The notes under the pieces: model-generated
The model's database searches: none
What the model saw: only the letters and a program-made list of their open reading frames with translations
Told to the model about the DNA's origin: nothing
Made by a program: the position numbers and the translations under genes
From: Candidatus Paralachnospira sangeri
GTDB taxonomy: Bacteria; Bacillota; Clostridia; Lachnospirales; Lachnospiraceae
Direction: 5' to 3'
NCBI GenBank assembly: GCA_904397815.1
Contig: CAJFOT010000130.1
Location: forward strand, 1-47,929
DNA: 47,929 nucleotides
Shown here: one piece after another, positions 34,660-42,993 of the stretch
Layout of the letters: every line of letters begins with the position of its first letter
Numbering within the stretch: position 1 is the first letter of the stretch

Positions 34660-36038
34660 GAAAAAAACAGAAAACACTGGCAGGAATGTTCCTCCGGTTT
34701 GCGGTCTGGTTCTGCGTCAATACTCTGCTGATTGCAGTGGGCGTCATGCTGCTGCTGGTCGCCAGCAGCTATCTGGGCGTGACCCTGCCGGCAAATTACG
34801 CGGAGCTGCAGCTGACCGAGCACACCCCTGAGATTCAGGCAGCCGGGACATCGCCGGATCAGTGGATACCCGACGGGGCCGATTATGGAATTTATTCTCC
34901 ATCAGGGGAATGGAAAACTGGAACCTTCGGGGAGGGAGAACAGGAGGCTGCCTGGTCTGCGTACCAGGAAGAAAATATCTATGTCTCTTCGGGAAACTAT
35001 TACCGGTTTATCAGACAGAACAGCGGGGATATCTGCATCGTCCGATATGACCTGTATATGAAATATGCCTGGGATGCGCTCAACAGCATACTGCCTGCCC
35101 CGGAGATCATGTCCTTCATCTGGATCGGCGCGCTGTTTATCCTGAATGTGATATTCCTTTCCCGGCATTTCGCGAGACAGCTGAACCGGCAGCTGGGAGA
35201 ACTGCGGGAGATCACAGAAAAAATCGGCAGGCATGATCTGGATTTTGAAGCAAAAGGGTCGGAAATCCGGGAAATTGATGCAGTGATGACGTCCCTGTCC
35301 CAGATGCGGGAGGCGCTGAAAACCTCTCTAATGGCCCAGTGGGATATGGAGCGGCAGAAGCAGGAACAGCTGGCTGCCCTGACCCATGATATTAAGACGC
35401 CTCTGACTGTGATAAAGGGAAACGGGGAACTGCTGTCGGAGGCAGGGCTGTCCCCAGAGAATCAGGAGTGTGCCGCGGATATTCTGTCCAATGTCAGTGA
35501 AATCCAGCAGTATCTGGAGCGTATCCGGCAGGTACTCCACGGGATCCGCCCGGATTATGAGGAAAAGGAGCTTTCATGTGCTCAAATGGGTGAAATTCTC
35601 CGCAGAGCGGCGATCCGGGTGGCAGCCGCGGAAAAAATTCCGGTCTCCTTCGATATCAGAGAGCTGGAGGGAACACTGCGGTGCAGCCCGGAACAGATCC
35701 TACGGGCATGGAATAACATTTTAAGCAACGGGGCAGAGCATACAGACCGGAAGCGAGGCCTTGAAGTGAAGTTAAGGTTAAGGGTGAAGGAAGAGCAGAA
35801 ATATCTGACAGCCGCCGTTCATGACTATGGCCCGGGATTTTCTCCCAGAGATCTGGAGCGGGCTGATCAGGCTTTCTACAGCGGAGACGACAGCCGTCAT
35901 GACAGAAACCATCAGGGACTGGGGCTGGCGATTGCAAAGAGATTTCTGGAGGAGCAGGGAGGTATGCTTGCCTTTTATAACCATCCGGAGGAAGGGGCAG
36001 AGGTGGTGTGCTGGATCAGGATGGATAAAGAATCATAG
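34650..36038 (+). CDS. Sensor histidine kinase
   Basis: 462 residues, overlapping the regulator by ten bases. TM1 is at about 12-38 and TM2 near 155-172; the 115-residue loop between them is outside the membrane. A HAMP-like linker follows, then the H-box L-A-A-L-T-H-D-I-K-T-P-L-T near residue 245, the N-box S-N-G-A-E-H, and the G-boxes D-Y-G-P-G-F and G-L-G-L-A-I-A. The long external loop suggests it senses the antimicrobial peptide directly, unlike the loop-less BceS type. Confidence 0.9.
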   Translation: MEIRKKQKTLAGMFLRFAVWFCVNTLLIAVGVMLLLVASSYLGVTLPANYAELQLTEHTPEIQAAGTSPDQWIPDGADYGIYSPSGEWKTGTFGEGEQEAAWSAYQEENIYVSSGNYYRFIRQNSGDICIVRYDLYMKYAWDALNSILPAPEIMSFIWIGALFILNVIFLSRHFARQLNRQLGELREITEKIGRHDLDFEAKGSEIREIDAVMTSLSQMREALKTSLMAQWDMERQKQEQLAALTHDIKTPLTVIKGNGELLSEAGLSPENQECAADILSNVSEIQQYLERIRQVLHGIRPDYEEKELSCAQMGEILRRAAIRVAAAEKIPVSFDIRELEGTLRCSPEQILRAWNNILSNGAEHTDRKRGLEVKLRLRVKEEQKYLTAAVHDYGPGFSPRDLERADQAFYSGDDSRHDRNHQGLGLAIAKRFLEEQGGMLAFYNHPEEGAEVVCWIRMDKES

Positions 36039-36064
36039 ATTTCTGTTTAACAGGCGGGAGGTAC

Positions 36065-36376
36065 GAACCGCCGGACGGGGAGGCAGCGCTTTGCGGTACA
36101 GCGCCATGTGGGCGGGACATTCTGCAGCTTTATTCCCGGCCCGAACAGGTACTAAGCAGATTCTGAGGCGTTTTTTCAGGACCGGACTTATCTTCGGGAA
36201 AAGCCTGATGCTTTTCCCTCAGGAAGTCCTCGGAAATCGGTTTTGTAAATCGATTTCCGCCCGAAAAAACGCCTCAGAATCTGCAAGTACCTGTAAAATC
36301 GGACCTTCATATGCGGCAGAATGTCCCGCCCACATGGCGCTGTACCGCAAAGCGCTGCCTCCCCGTCCGGCGGTTC
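36065..36376 (+). ncRNA. Large structured element 1, candidate non-coding RNA or foldback DNA
   Basis: Bases 36065-36125 and 36316-36376 are a perfect 61-bp inverted repeat. Inside it an internal loop (TTCCCGGCCCGAA on the left, AAAATCGGACCTTCATATG on the right) leads to a second helix, 36145-36177 with 36263-36294, which begins with the motif CTAAGCAG. The apex holds AGGACCG (36178-36184), a hairpin GGGAAAAGC-CTGAT-GCTTTTCCC (36196-36218) and a hairpin CGGAAATCG/CGATTTCCG (36231-36259). No protein-coding signal is seen. The same plan on the other strand follows at 36476-36771. The strand is taken from the orientation of the shared motifs. Confidence 0.8.
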
Positions 36377-36475
36377 TGGATATTGGCTGCTGAAAAGAAC
36401 TAAGGCAGAAGCCATGCATCTCATCGGGCGGCAGATTGGTCAGCAATGCTGTGTTTTTCTAAACAGTCAGTACCA
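36377..36475. other. Spacer between the two structured elements
   Basis: 99 bases joining the 3' ends of the two elements. It holds short pairings (for example CTGTGTTT/AAACAG around 36450) but no recognised gene and no clear terminator for either strand. Confidence 0.5.
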
Positions 36476-36771
36476 GGCATCAACCGCCCCAACAGAACGA
36501 CGGGTTCCGGGCAGCCCCGCCCCTTAATGTCCATGTGGAGGCCTGTTTATAAATTCTTAGCGGGCAGGCAGGTTCTTTTCCAGGCGAATGCAGGCGCTCA
36601 ACGCCTGTATGAGAGATTTTCGTTCAGAAAAAGTATCAGACTTTTTCTGAACATAAAATCGGTCCTGGAAAAGAACCTGCCTGGCTGCTTAGAATTTATT
36701 CAGGCCGGGAACAAAGGCATTAAGGGGCGGGGCTGCCCGGAACCCATCGTTCTGTTGGGGCGGTTGATGCC
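36476..36771 (-). ncRNA. Large structured element 2, inverted relative of element 1
   Basis: Bases 36476-36529 and 36718-36771 form a 54-bp inverted repeat with one exception, which is a G-U pair if read on the minus strand and an A-C mismatch on the plus strand. Read on the minus strand, the internal loop starts TTTGTTCCCGGCCTGA, and the second helix (36664-36699 with 36549-36584) begins ATAAATTCTAAGCAG. The apex has AGGACCG, a hairpin with a CTGAT loop (36622-36652) and a hairpin CAGGCG/CGCCTG (36591-36607). These motifs and their order match element 1, while the basal 54-bp helix shares no evident sequence with its 61-bp counterpart. Confidence 0.8.
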
Positions 36772-36841
36772 GTCTGGGATGCGCAAATTCTCCGAATAAA
36801 AACAATTGCAGAATCCAGGCCGATGTTCCGGGAGACAGTAT

Positions 36842-36870
36842 TAGACATATGACCGCTTTTCCGCTATAAT
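36842..36870 (+). promoter_or_regulatory. Promoter of the uracil-DNA glycosylase operon
   Basis: TAGACA (36842-36847), 17-base spacer, TATAAT (36865-36870), 23 bases before the start at 36894. Confidence 0.7.
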
Positions 36871-36893
36871 AGCATCAGAAAGAGGCGGATAGT

Positions 36894-37454
36894 ATGTACA
36901 CATATGATGAACTGAAAGCATTTACAGACCACTGTTCCCGGTGCGCCCTGTCAGCCACCAGGAACAGGCCGGTGATGGGTCGGGGAAACCTGAAATCCCC
37001 TGTGATGTTTGTGGCGGAAGCGCCGGGTCGGAATGAGGACCGGGACGGCATCCCCTTTACCGGTCCTTCGGGGCGGGTGTTTGACCAGCTGCTGGAATCA
37101 GCCGGGGTGAAACGGGAGGATATTTACCTGACGAATCTGGTAAAATGCCATCCGCCGGGAAACCGTGACCCGCTGCCGGAGGAGCAGGAGGCCTGCATTC
37201 TTTATCTGAAGCATGAGACGATCCTGCTCCGGCCCCGGATCATCGTCTGTCTGGGACGGATCGCTGCCCAGCGGATCATCAGCCCCGGCTACCGGATCAC
37301 CAGAGAGCATGGCACCTTCCTGTACCGGAAGAATACCTGGCTGACTGCGGTATATCATCCTTCTGCTATTCTCCGTGACCCCGGAAAGATGGAGGAGGCC
37401 AGGGAGGATTTCAGACGAATTTTTGAAAAAAGCAGGGAGACAGGGGCAACATGA
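36894..37454 (+). CDS. Type 4 (family 4) uracil-DNA glycosylase
   Basis: 186 residues. It removes uracil from DNA. The four-Cys set for a 4Fe-4S cluster is visible: Cys14 and Cys17 (H-C-S-R-C), then C-H-P-P-G-N-R-D and E-A-C-I in the middle. The active-site segments A-P-G-R-N-E-D, T-G-P-S-G-R, and the late Y-H-P-S-A-I-L are in order. AGAGGCGG precedes the start. The next gene overlaps its stop codon by four bases, so both belong to one transcript. Confidence 0.93.
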   Translation: MYTYDELKAFTDHCSRCALSATRNRPVMGRGNLKSPVMFVAEAPGRNEDRDGIPFTGPSGRVFDQLLESAGVKREDIYLTNLVKCHPPGNRDPLPEEQEACILYLKHETILLRPRIIVCLGRIAAQRIISPGYRITREHGTFLYRKNTWLTAVYHPSAILRDPGKMEEAREDFRRIFEKSRETGAT

Positions 37455-38194
37455 CAGATATACTGGAACGTGATATTTACGCGCTGATCTGCGGCAGCGA
37501 CGGGATTAAGGCCAGAGAGATCGCCCGGCGGCTCCATGCGGACCGGGGTGTGGTGAACCGGTATCTGTATGGTTCGCCTTACATTCATGATCTGTGCTAT
37601 CATGATGAGGATTACCGCTGGCATGGCTATATCCGTCAGGCCAGGCCCCACAGGGGGCTGGAGGATTACAGCGGCTATTATGCTTCGGTCAGAGAATTCC
37701 TGGAAACCGGTGAGGAGGAGTGGTTTGAACAGCTGCGGGAGGGCTGCCGGAGGATTGGCAGAAATCTGAACGATACCAGAGGGCTGTTCCATTCTTTCCG
37801 GGATACCGGCATGGTGATGCGGGCCCTGTTCCCCGATCTCTGGCAGGTGGAATATGATGACTGGGAAATTCTGTTTGAGCTGCGGATTAAGAAGTCCCGC
37901 TATATCAGAATTTATGCGGATGTGCTGGTGATTACGGAGGACTATGTCTTTTCCCTGGAATTCAAGATGAATGACCAGATCGAAGAGGAACAGGTGTCCC
38001 AGGCGGCGAAATACAGCAGCTATCTGGAAGTTCTGTTCGGCCCTGATTATGAGGTGATACCGGTGCTGGTGCTGACCAGGGCCAGCGATCTGTACCGCTA
38101 TGTGCCGCTGGAGGGGACGACAGCGGAGATTCAGGTATGCTCCGGCGATATGCTGTTCAACGCGTTTGACGCGTATCTGGAATTTCTCCGGTAA
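37451..38194 (+). CDS. HTH plus PD-(D/E)XK nuclease-like protein
   Basis: 247 residues, translationally coupled to the glycosylase (ATGA overlap). The first 50 residues look like a winged helix (K-A-R-E-I-A-R-R-L-H-A-D-R-G-V-V-N-R-Y-L-Y). The central part includes I-Y-A-D-V-L-V-I and then V-F-S-L-E-F-K-M, the D...E-x-K spacing of PD-(D/E)XK nucleases, about residues 157-177. No named family was recognised with certainty, and nuclease activity is inferred. Its place before a helicase-nuclease fusion suggests a shared repair or defence task. Confidence 0.65.
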   Translation: MTDILERDIYALICGSDGIKAREIARRLHADRGVVNRYLYGSPYIHDLCYHDEDYRWHGYIRQARPHRGLEDYSGYYASVREFLETGEEEWFEQLREGCRRIGRNLNDTRGLFHSFRDTGMVMRALFPDLWQVEYDDWEILFELRIKKSRYIRIYADVLVITEDYVFSLEFKMNDQIEEEQVSQAAKYSSYLEVLFGPDYEVIPVLVLTRASDLYRYVPLEGTTAEIQVCSGDMLFNAFDAYLEFLR

Positions 38195-38281
38195 ATTTCC
38201 GGATCTGCCCTGACGGCGGGGTATGGATGGCAAAAAGGGGCATGTATGCCAGAAAAGAGGAGATGGTGAGGAGGAGCGGCA

Positions 38282-41200
38282 ATGAATCCGATTCTTCGGG
38301 ATATTTTCAAGGCAATTCATGAGGGCCGGTGGCTGTCGGTTGAATACCGGAACCGCCAGGGAGAGACCACCCGGTACTGGATCGGCATCCGAAATCTGAA
38401 TGTCCGGAGGCGGTCGCTGTCGGCGGACGGGCTTCATCTGGGACTGTACACCCTGGAACGGCTGGACTGTATCTACATTGATTCGATTCTGTCCTCCCAG
38501 GTGATTGAGGGATCCTACTGTCCTGTCAATGAGAGTCTGGTGCGGGACATCCGTGTGAATTCTCATAAATATAAAATGCTGTTTCAGCAGGCGGCCAATC
38601 TGCGGGTGCTGAATTATCTGGAGGACTGCAGCCGGATGGATACCACGCCTTATAAGAAGGATTTTGCCCTGGTCCGGTATCTGGACCGGGACAGCTTCCG
38701 GGGGGAGGTCTATCCCCTGAGCGACGAGCAGTTCCGGACAATTGTGCGGGAATTCCAGAAAAAGGCCCGTCCTCCCCGCCGGATGGCTTCTGACGGAAAG
38801 AAAACAGGGGATCCAGAGGGAGCGGAGAGACGGCCGGAGGCGGCCGGAAATCAGAATGGATCGGAGATGGCTGAGCCCGGCAGGCGAGGGCGGATTTCCC
38901 TGCAGCGGCTGGCGATGAATGTGCTGAGCATCCATACAGAGAAGGGGCTGTATGTGCTGGCCTGCCGCCTGCTGAATCTGGATGTGCGGGGGCGGTGCCT
39001 GCGGCCGGCGGATGAGATTACAGTCTGTACGGAATTTACCGTAGACGGGGTGAAGGAGAGTATCCGCAGATATCTGGACGGCAGGGATTATGAGCTGCTC
39101 CGGGATTTTGAGAAAAATCAGGAACAGATCAGGGACGCGGTGGCCAGGGGCCGGGGCCGGCGGGCTGAGGTGGACGACATGCCCTATATCATTGGCCTGG
39201 GTATTGACCTGGCGCTGGATCTTCATAAGGAGTACGGAGGCATTCTGGATATGTATCAGAACGGGCAGGCGTCGGTGCCGGTCAGGGCCTTTTTCGGCGA
39301 TCTGCTGGATCGTCCCAGGAGCCGGCGGGCAGTGCCGCTCACTCTGCTGGACAGACAGGTGAATCTGGATCAGCTGCTGGCGGTGGATCATGCCATGAAA
39401 TACCCGGTTTCTTATGTACAGGGGCCGCCCGGCACCGGAAAAACCACCACAATTATCAATACCATCATTACGGCATTTTATAATGAAAAGACGGTATTGT
39501 TCACTGCTTACAACAACCATCCCATTGACAGCGTGATGGAGAAGCTGACGGCGATGACCTACGGCAGCGAGCGGATTCCCTTTCCGGTGATCCGTCTGGG
39601 CAACAGTGAGAAAGTGCTGGAATCCCTGGCTTCGGTCCGCCGCCTGTATGAGCGGTACAGGACGATGCAGGTGTTTGACAAGACGCTCAGCAGAAACCGG
39701 AACCGGCAGACTCAGGCCAGAAAGCAGCTGTCGGAGCTGCTGCGCCGTTATGAGGAGCAGCTGGAGATGAAGGAACGGGAGGAGACGATTACCCGGCTGC
39801 TGGAATATGAGCAGAAAAACAGTCATTCTATGGGGATGCTGCCCTTTGAGGCGGATCTGAGGGGACGGCAGCTGGCCCAGGTCAGCAGGCGGATCCGGAA
39901 GCTGGGAGAGGTAACCGATGAGGAAGCCCTGGGCCTGCTGGCAGACGATGGGGAAAATCTGCGCCATTACCTGTTTTATACATCGGTCCGTTATATTAAG
40001 AAAATTGACAGTCCCGGCCATGAGCGGTTCCGGGAGATTTTATACATGGACGAGCCGGAACAGCAGCTGGCTCAGTTTCACAAATATCTCAGCGACGGGG
40101 AAAATCTGAAAGCCTTTCTGGAAATCTTTCCTGTGGTGGCTACTACCTGCATTTCCGCCCACCGTCTGGGCGATCCGGCAGTTCACTTTGACCTGACGGT
40201 GATGGATGAGGCCAGCCAGTGCGATACAGCTACAGGACTGGTTCCGGTGCTGCGGGGTGCCAGCCTGATGCTGGTGGGAGATCCCCAGCAGCTGAATCCG
40301 GTGATTCTGCTGGATGAGAGCGCCAATCAGCGGCTGCGGAAGAAGTATAGTATCCGGGAGGAATATGATTACCGGAAAAATTCCATTTACAAAGCCTTCC
40401 TGGCCTGCGACGCTGTCAGCGATGAGGTGCTGCTGCGAAATCACTACCGGTGCAGCCCGGAGATTATCGGTTTTAATAACCGGAAATACTATCATTCCCG
40501 CCTGCAGATTCAGTCGGAACCGGGGCCGGGGCCGGCGCTGGTCTATATCGATGTGAAGGACGGGAGCACCAGGGAGAAAAACACAGCCCCGGCGGAGGCG
40601 GCAGAGGTGCTGGATTATGCCCGGGCCCACCCGGATCAGTCCATCGGCATAATTACCCCCTTCGTCAACCAGAAAAATCTGATTCAGCAGCGGCTGCGGG
40701 AGGCCGGGCTGTCCCATGTGACCTGCGGGACTGTCCATGCCTTTCAGGGGGATGAGAAGGATGTGGTGCTGTTTTCCACGGCCCTCACCGATGATACCTG
40801 GGAGGGAACCTATGAATGGCTGAAGAATAACCGGGAGCTGATTAACGTGGCCACCTCCAGGGCCAGGCAGCAGCTGGTGGTGCTGGCCAGCGGCAGGAAT
40901 CTGGAGCGGCTTCACCGGCAGGAGTCGGAGGATGATCTCTACGAGCTGGTTCAGTACGTCCGCTCCGGCGGCGCCTGCCAGGTGACGGCCAAGCGGTCTG
41001 ACTCCCGGGCGCTGGGAGTAAAGCCCTTCAGCACTGCCACGGAGGAAGCCTTCCTGGAGAATCTGAACCATGCCCTGGAGAATCTCTGGCTGTCCCAGAA
41101 CCGGTTTACAGTGGAGCGGGAGGTGGCGGTATCCCAGGTATTCCAGGAGAATATCACCTGGAGCGATCTGTTTTACTCCGGCAGATTTGACTTCGTTGTC

Positions 41201-41416
41201 TATGAGGCTGACGGGACAGGAAAATATCCGGTGCTGGTGATCGAACTGGACGGGAAGGAGCATTTCGACAGCGAGACGGTAAAAGCGAGAGACCAGAAGA
41301 AACAGGAAATCTGCCGGGCTCACCATATGCAGCTGATCCGGGTGGAAAATTCCTACGCCAGGAGATACCAGCATATGAAAATGATACTGGAAAATTATTT
41401 TAAAATACGGCATTGA
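38282..41416 (+). CDS. WYL-like / SF1 helicase / nuclease fusion protein
   Basis: 1044 residues, GAGGAGG before the ATG. Residues 1-100 resemble a WYL-type sensor (I-F-K-A-I-H-E-G-R-W-L-S-V-E-Y-R-N-R, later L-E-R-L-D-C-I). A superfamily 1 helicase core of the DNA2/NAM7/UPF1 kind follows: Walker A G-P-P-G-T-G-K-T-T near 380, a helical insert rich in Lys/Glu/Arg (about 465-530), M-D-E-A-S-Q-C-D near 642, G-D-P-Q-Q-L near 665, N-H-Y-R-C-S-P-E-I-I near 720, V-H-A-F-Q-G-D-E-K and T-S-R-A-R-Q-Q. The last 100 residues are nuclease-like (G-R-F-D-F-V-V-Y, V-I-E-L-D-G-K-E-H), close to DUF2726/PD-(D/E)XK. Expected to act on DNA or RNA ends; the target is unknown. Confidence 0.82.
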   Translation: MNPILRDIFKAIHEGRWLSVEYRNRQGETTRYWIGIRNLNVRRRSLSADGLHLGLYTLERLDCIYIDSILSSQVIEGSYCPVNESLVRDIRVNSHKYKMLFQQAANLRVLNYLEDCSRMDTTPYKKDFALVRYLDRDSFRGEVYPLSDEQFRTIVREFQKKARPPRRMASDGKKTGDPEGAERRPEAAGNQNGSEMAEPGRRGRISLQRLAMNVLSIHTEKGLYVLACRLLNLDVRGRCLRPADEITVCTEFTVDGVKESIRRYLDGRDYELLRDFEKNQEQIRDAVARGRGRRAEVDDMPYIIGLGIDLALDLHKEYGGILDMYQNGQASVPVRAFFGDLLDRPRSRRAVPLTLLDRQVNLDQLLAVDHAMKYPVSYVQGPPGTGKTTTIINTIITAFYNEKTVLFTAYNNHPIDSVMEKLTAMTYGSERIPFPVIRLGNSEKVLESLASVRRLYERYRTMQVFDKTLSRNRNRQTQARKQLSELLRRYEEQLEMKEREETITRLLEYEQKNSHSMGMLPFEADLRGRQLAQVSRRIRKLGEVTDEEALGLLADDGENLRHYLFYTSVRYIKKIDSPGHERFREILYMDEPEQQLAQFHKYLSDGENLKAFLEIFPVVATTCISAHRLGDPAVHFDLTVMDEASQCDTATGLVPVLRGASLMLVGDPQQLNPVILLDESANQRLRKKYSIREEYDYRKNSIYKAFLACDAVSDEVLLRNHYRCSPEIIGFNNRKYYHSRLQIQSEPGPGPALVYIDVKDGSTREKNTAPAEAAEVLDYARAHPDQSIGIITPFVNQKNLIQQRLREAGLSHVTCGTVHAFQGDEKDVVLFSTALTDDTWEGTYEWLKNNRELINVATSRARQQLVVLASGRNLERLHRQESEDDLYELVQYVRSGGACQVTAKRSDSRALGVKPFSTATEEAFLENLNHALENLWLSQNRFTVEREVAVSQVFQENITWSDLFYSGRFDFVVYEADGTGKYPVLVIELDGKEHFDSETVKARDQKKQEICRAHHMQLIRVENSYARRYQHMKMILENYFKIRH

Positions 41417-41439
41417 GCCAACAGGAGGGAGAAAGGGAA

Positions 41440-42207
41440 ATGATCGTGAAATTACTGGATGGGGAGGCGGCCTCTCTGTTATTCAGCGGCTGGCAGGATA
41501 CGATGATCTGGTCCTGCCTGCAGGGCGTGATGGGAGAGGTGTATGGGGATGATTTCGAGGAACCCCGGTCGGCCATGGCAGTGCTGGGCGATTTCGCCTT
41601 TCTGGCAGGGGAGCTCAGTCCGGAGCTGGCGCTGTTCCGCCCCTGGGACGTGCGGAAGGACTTTATGATTCTGGTGCCCCAGGATGAAGTGTGGGCCAGG
41701 CTGATCGAGGGCTGTCACGGCGGCAGGGTTAAGAAAATCACCCGCTACGCTATGAAAAAAGAGCCGGACGTGTTTCACCGGGATCACCTGAAACGGGCAG
41801 CCGCCTCCCTTCCCGCCGGATATGAGCTGAAAATGATCGACCGGGAACTGTATGAACACTGCGGCAGGCATCATTGGTGCAGAGATCTGACATCCCAGTA
41901 TCCGGATTATCAGACCTATCACCGGCTGGGTCTGGGGGTGATGGCCCTGAAAGGGGGAGAACCGGTTTCAGGAGCCTCTTCCTACTCTACTTACCGGGAG
42001 GGAATCGAGATCGAAATCGACACAAAGGAAGAATACCGGCGGCAGGGGCTGGCTTACAGCTGCGCGGCCAGGCTGATTCTGGAATGCCTGGACCGGGGAC
42101 TGTATCCCAGCTGGGACGCCCATACGCCCCAGTCAATGGAGCTGGCGAAGAAGCTGGGATACCATTTGGATTATCTTTATACGGCTTATATTCTGGAGGG
42201 CAGGTAA
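41440..42207 (+). CDS. GNAT-family acetyltransferase
   Basis: About 255 residues from the ATG at 41440, which follows AGGAGGGAGAAAGGGAA; an upstream TTG at 41413 overlaps the previous gene. The acetyl-CoA loop pattern is E-Y-R-R-Q-G-L-A near residue 198, followed by A-A-R-L-I-L-E-C-L and the W-D-A-H-T-P-Q-S-M-E-L-A-K-K-L-G-Y ending. The arrangement is that of the larger two-part GNAT family in Firmicutes. It starts 23 bases after the helicase gene and probably shares its transcript. Confidence 0.85.
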   Translation: MIVKLLDGEAASLLFSGWQDTMIWSCLQGVMGEVYGDDFEEPRSAMAVLGDFAFLAGELSPELALFRPWDVRKDFMILVPQDEVWARLIEGCHGGRVKKITRYAMKKEPDVFHRDHLKRAAASLPAGYELKMIDRELYEHCGRHHWCRDLTSQYPDYQTYHRLGLGVMALKGGEPVSGASSYSTYREGIEIEIDTKEEYRRQGLAYSCAARLILECLDRGLYPSWDAHTPQSMELAKKLGYHLDYLYTAYILEGR

Positions 42208-42222
42208 TTGCCCTGATTTCTT

Positions 42223-42993
42223 TTACGCACTGATCCAGTTGCCGCCTTCTACATGAAGGGTCTGTCCGGTCACCCAGCGGCTGTCATCACAGGCCAGGAA
42301 GAGGATGGCCGGTGTGGCGTCCTCATAGGCCCGGCCGGGGCGGTGCATAGCGTTTTGGGACATGGAGGCCATGAGATAATCCCGTACTTCTTTGGGAGAA
42401 CTTTCGATACCCTCTTCAAAACGGTCAGTAATGACATTCGGGCAGACACAGTTAACGCGGATATTCATGGCGCCCCACTCTCTGGCAGCAACACGGGACA
42501 GGCCGCGGATAGCCTCTTTTTCGGCTGCGTAAGCGGCAAAGCCTTCCATGCCTGCCACACCGCCGATGGAGCCGAAATTGATGATGGAACCGCCTTTTTC
42601 CTTCATATAAGGGTAACACAGCTGCATCATATGCCAGGTGCCGTACAGGCCGCTGTGGAGACCTTCCTCCAGGTCAGCCAGGGTATGTTCGATAAACGGA
42701 TGAGGCGCGCTGATGGTGGCGGCATTATTCACCAGCACGTCGATGGCGCCGAACCGTTCTGTGATTTTTTCCACAAAAGCTTTCAGCTGGTCATACTGGC
42801 TCACGTCGGCTGTCATGGCCAGAACCTCAGCTCCCGCTTCCTCGCAGATTTCTTTGGTAGCCATTAGCTTGCTCTCCGTTCTGGCGCAGATCGCCAGACG
42901 GGCCCCTTCCTGAGCGAAACGGATGGCAGTCTGCTTGCCCAGACCGCCGCTGGCGCCGGTGATGACGGCAACCTTATTTTCCAGTCTCTTCAT
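42223..42993 (-). CDS. Short-chain dehydrogenase/reductase
   Basis: 256 residues. The Rossmann motif T-G-A-S-G-G-L-G is at about 12-19, the N-N-A motif near 89, catalytic Ser in N-F-G-S-I-G-G and the Tyr/Lys pair in Y-A-A-E-K near 155. It ends W-V-T-G-Q-T-L-H-V-E-G-G-N, typical of classical SDRs. The usual A-S-K after the catalytic Tyr reads A-E-K. AGGAGGTTTTC precedes the start. It is divergent from the AraC-type gene at 43190 and may be its target. Confidence 0.9.
   Translation of the reverse strand: MKRLENKVAVITGASGGLGKQTAIRFAQEGARLAICARTESKLMATKEICEEAGAEVLAMTADVSQYDQLKAFVEKITERFGAIDVLVNNAATISAPHPFIEHTLADLEEGLHSGLYGTWHMMQLCYPYMKEKGGSIINFGSIGGVAGMEGFAAYAAEKEAIRGLSRVAAREWGAMNIRVNCVCPNVITDRFEEGIESSPKEVRDYLMASMSQNAMHRPGRAYEDATPAILFLACDDSRWVTGQTLHVEGGNWISA

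Noticed and set aside
36065-36376. Reading the elements as simple terminators of the kinase operon
   Set aside because: They are about ten times longer than an intrinsic terminator, lack a T tract and have conserved internal loops.
36219-36446. Short open frames within the palindromic elements
   Set aside because: They exist on both strands because the sequence is palindromic, lack ribosome sites and cross helices and loops without protein-like pattern.
36065-36771. Reading the two inverted repeats as a retron or CRISPR-like locus
   Set aside because: There is no reverse transcriptase or Cas gene nearby, the arms are far longer than retron a1/a2 repeats, and there are no regular short repeats.
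37355-40021. 888-codon minus-strand open frame
   Set aside because: Opposite the nuclease-like and helicase genes, which have clear motifs, ribosome sites and coupling. The antisense protein is low in recognisable domains and rich in His, Pro, Gln and Arg, as usual for shadows.
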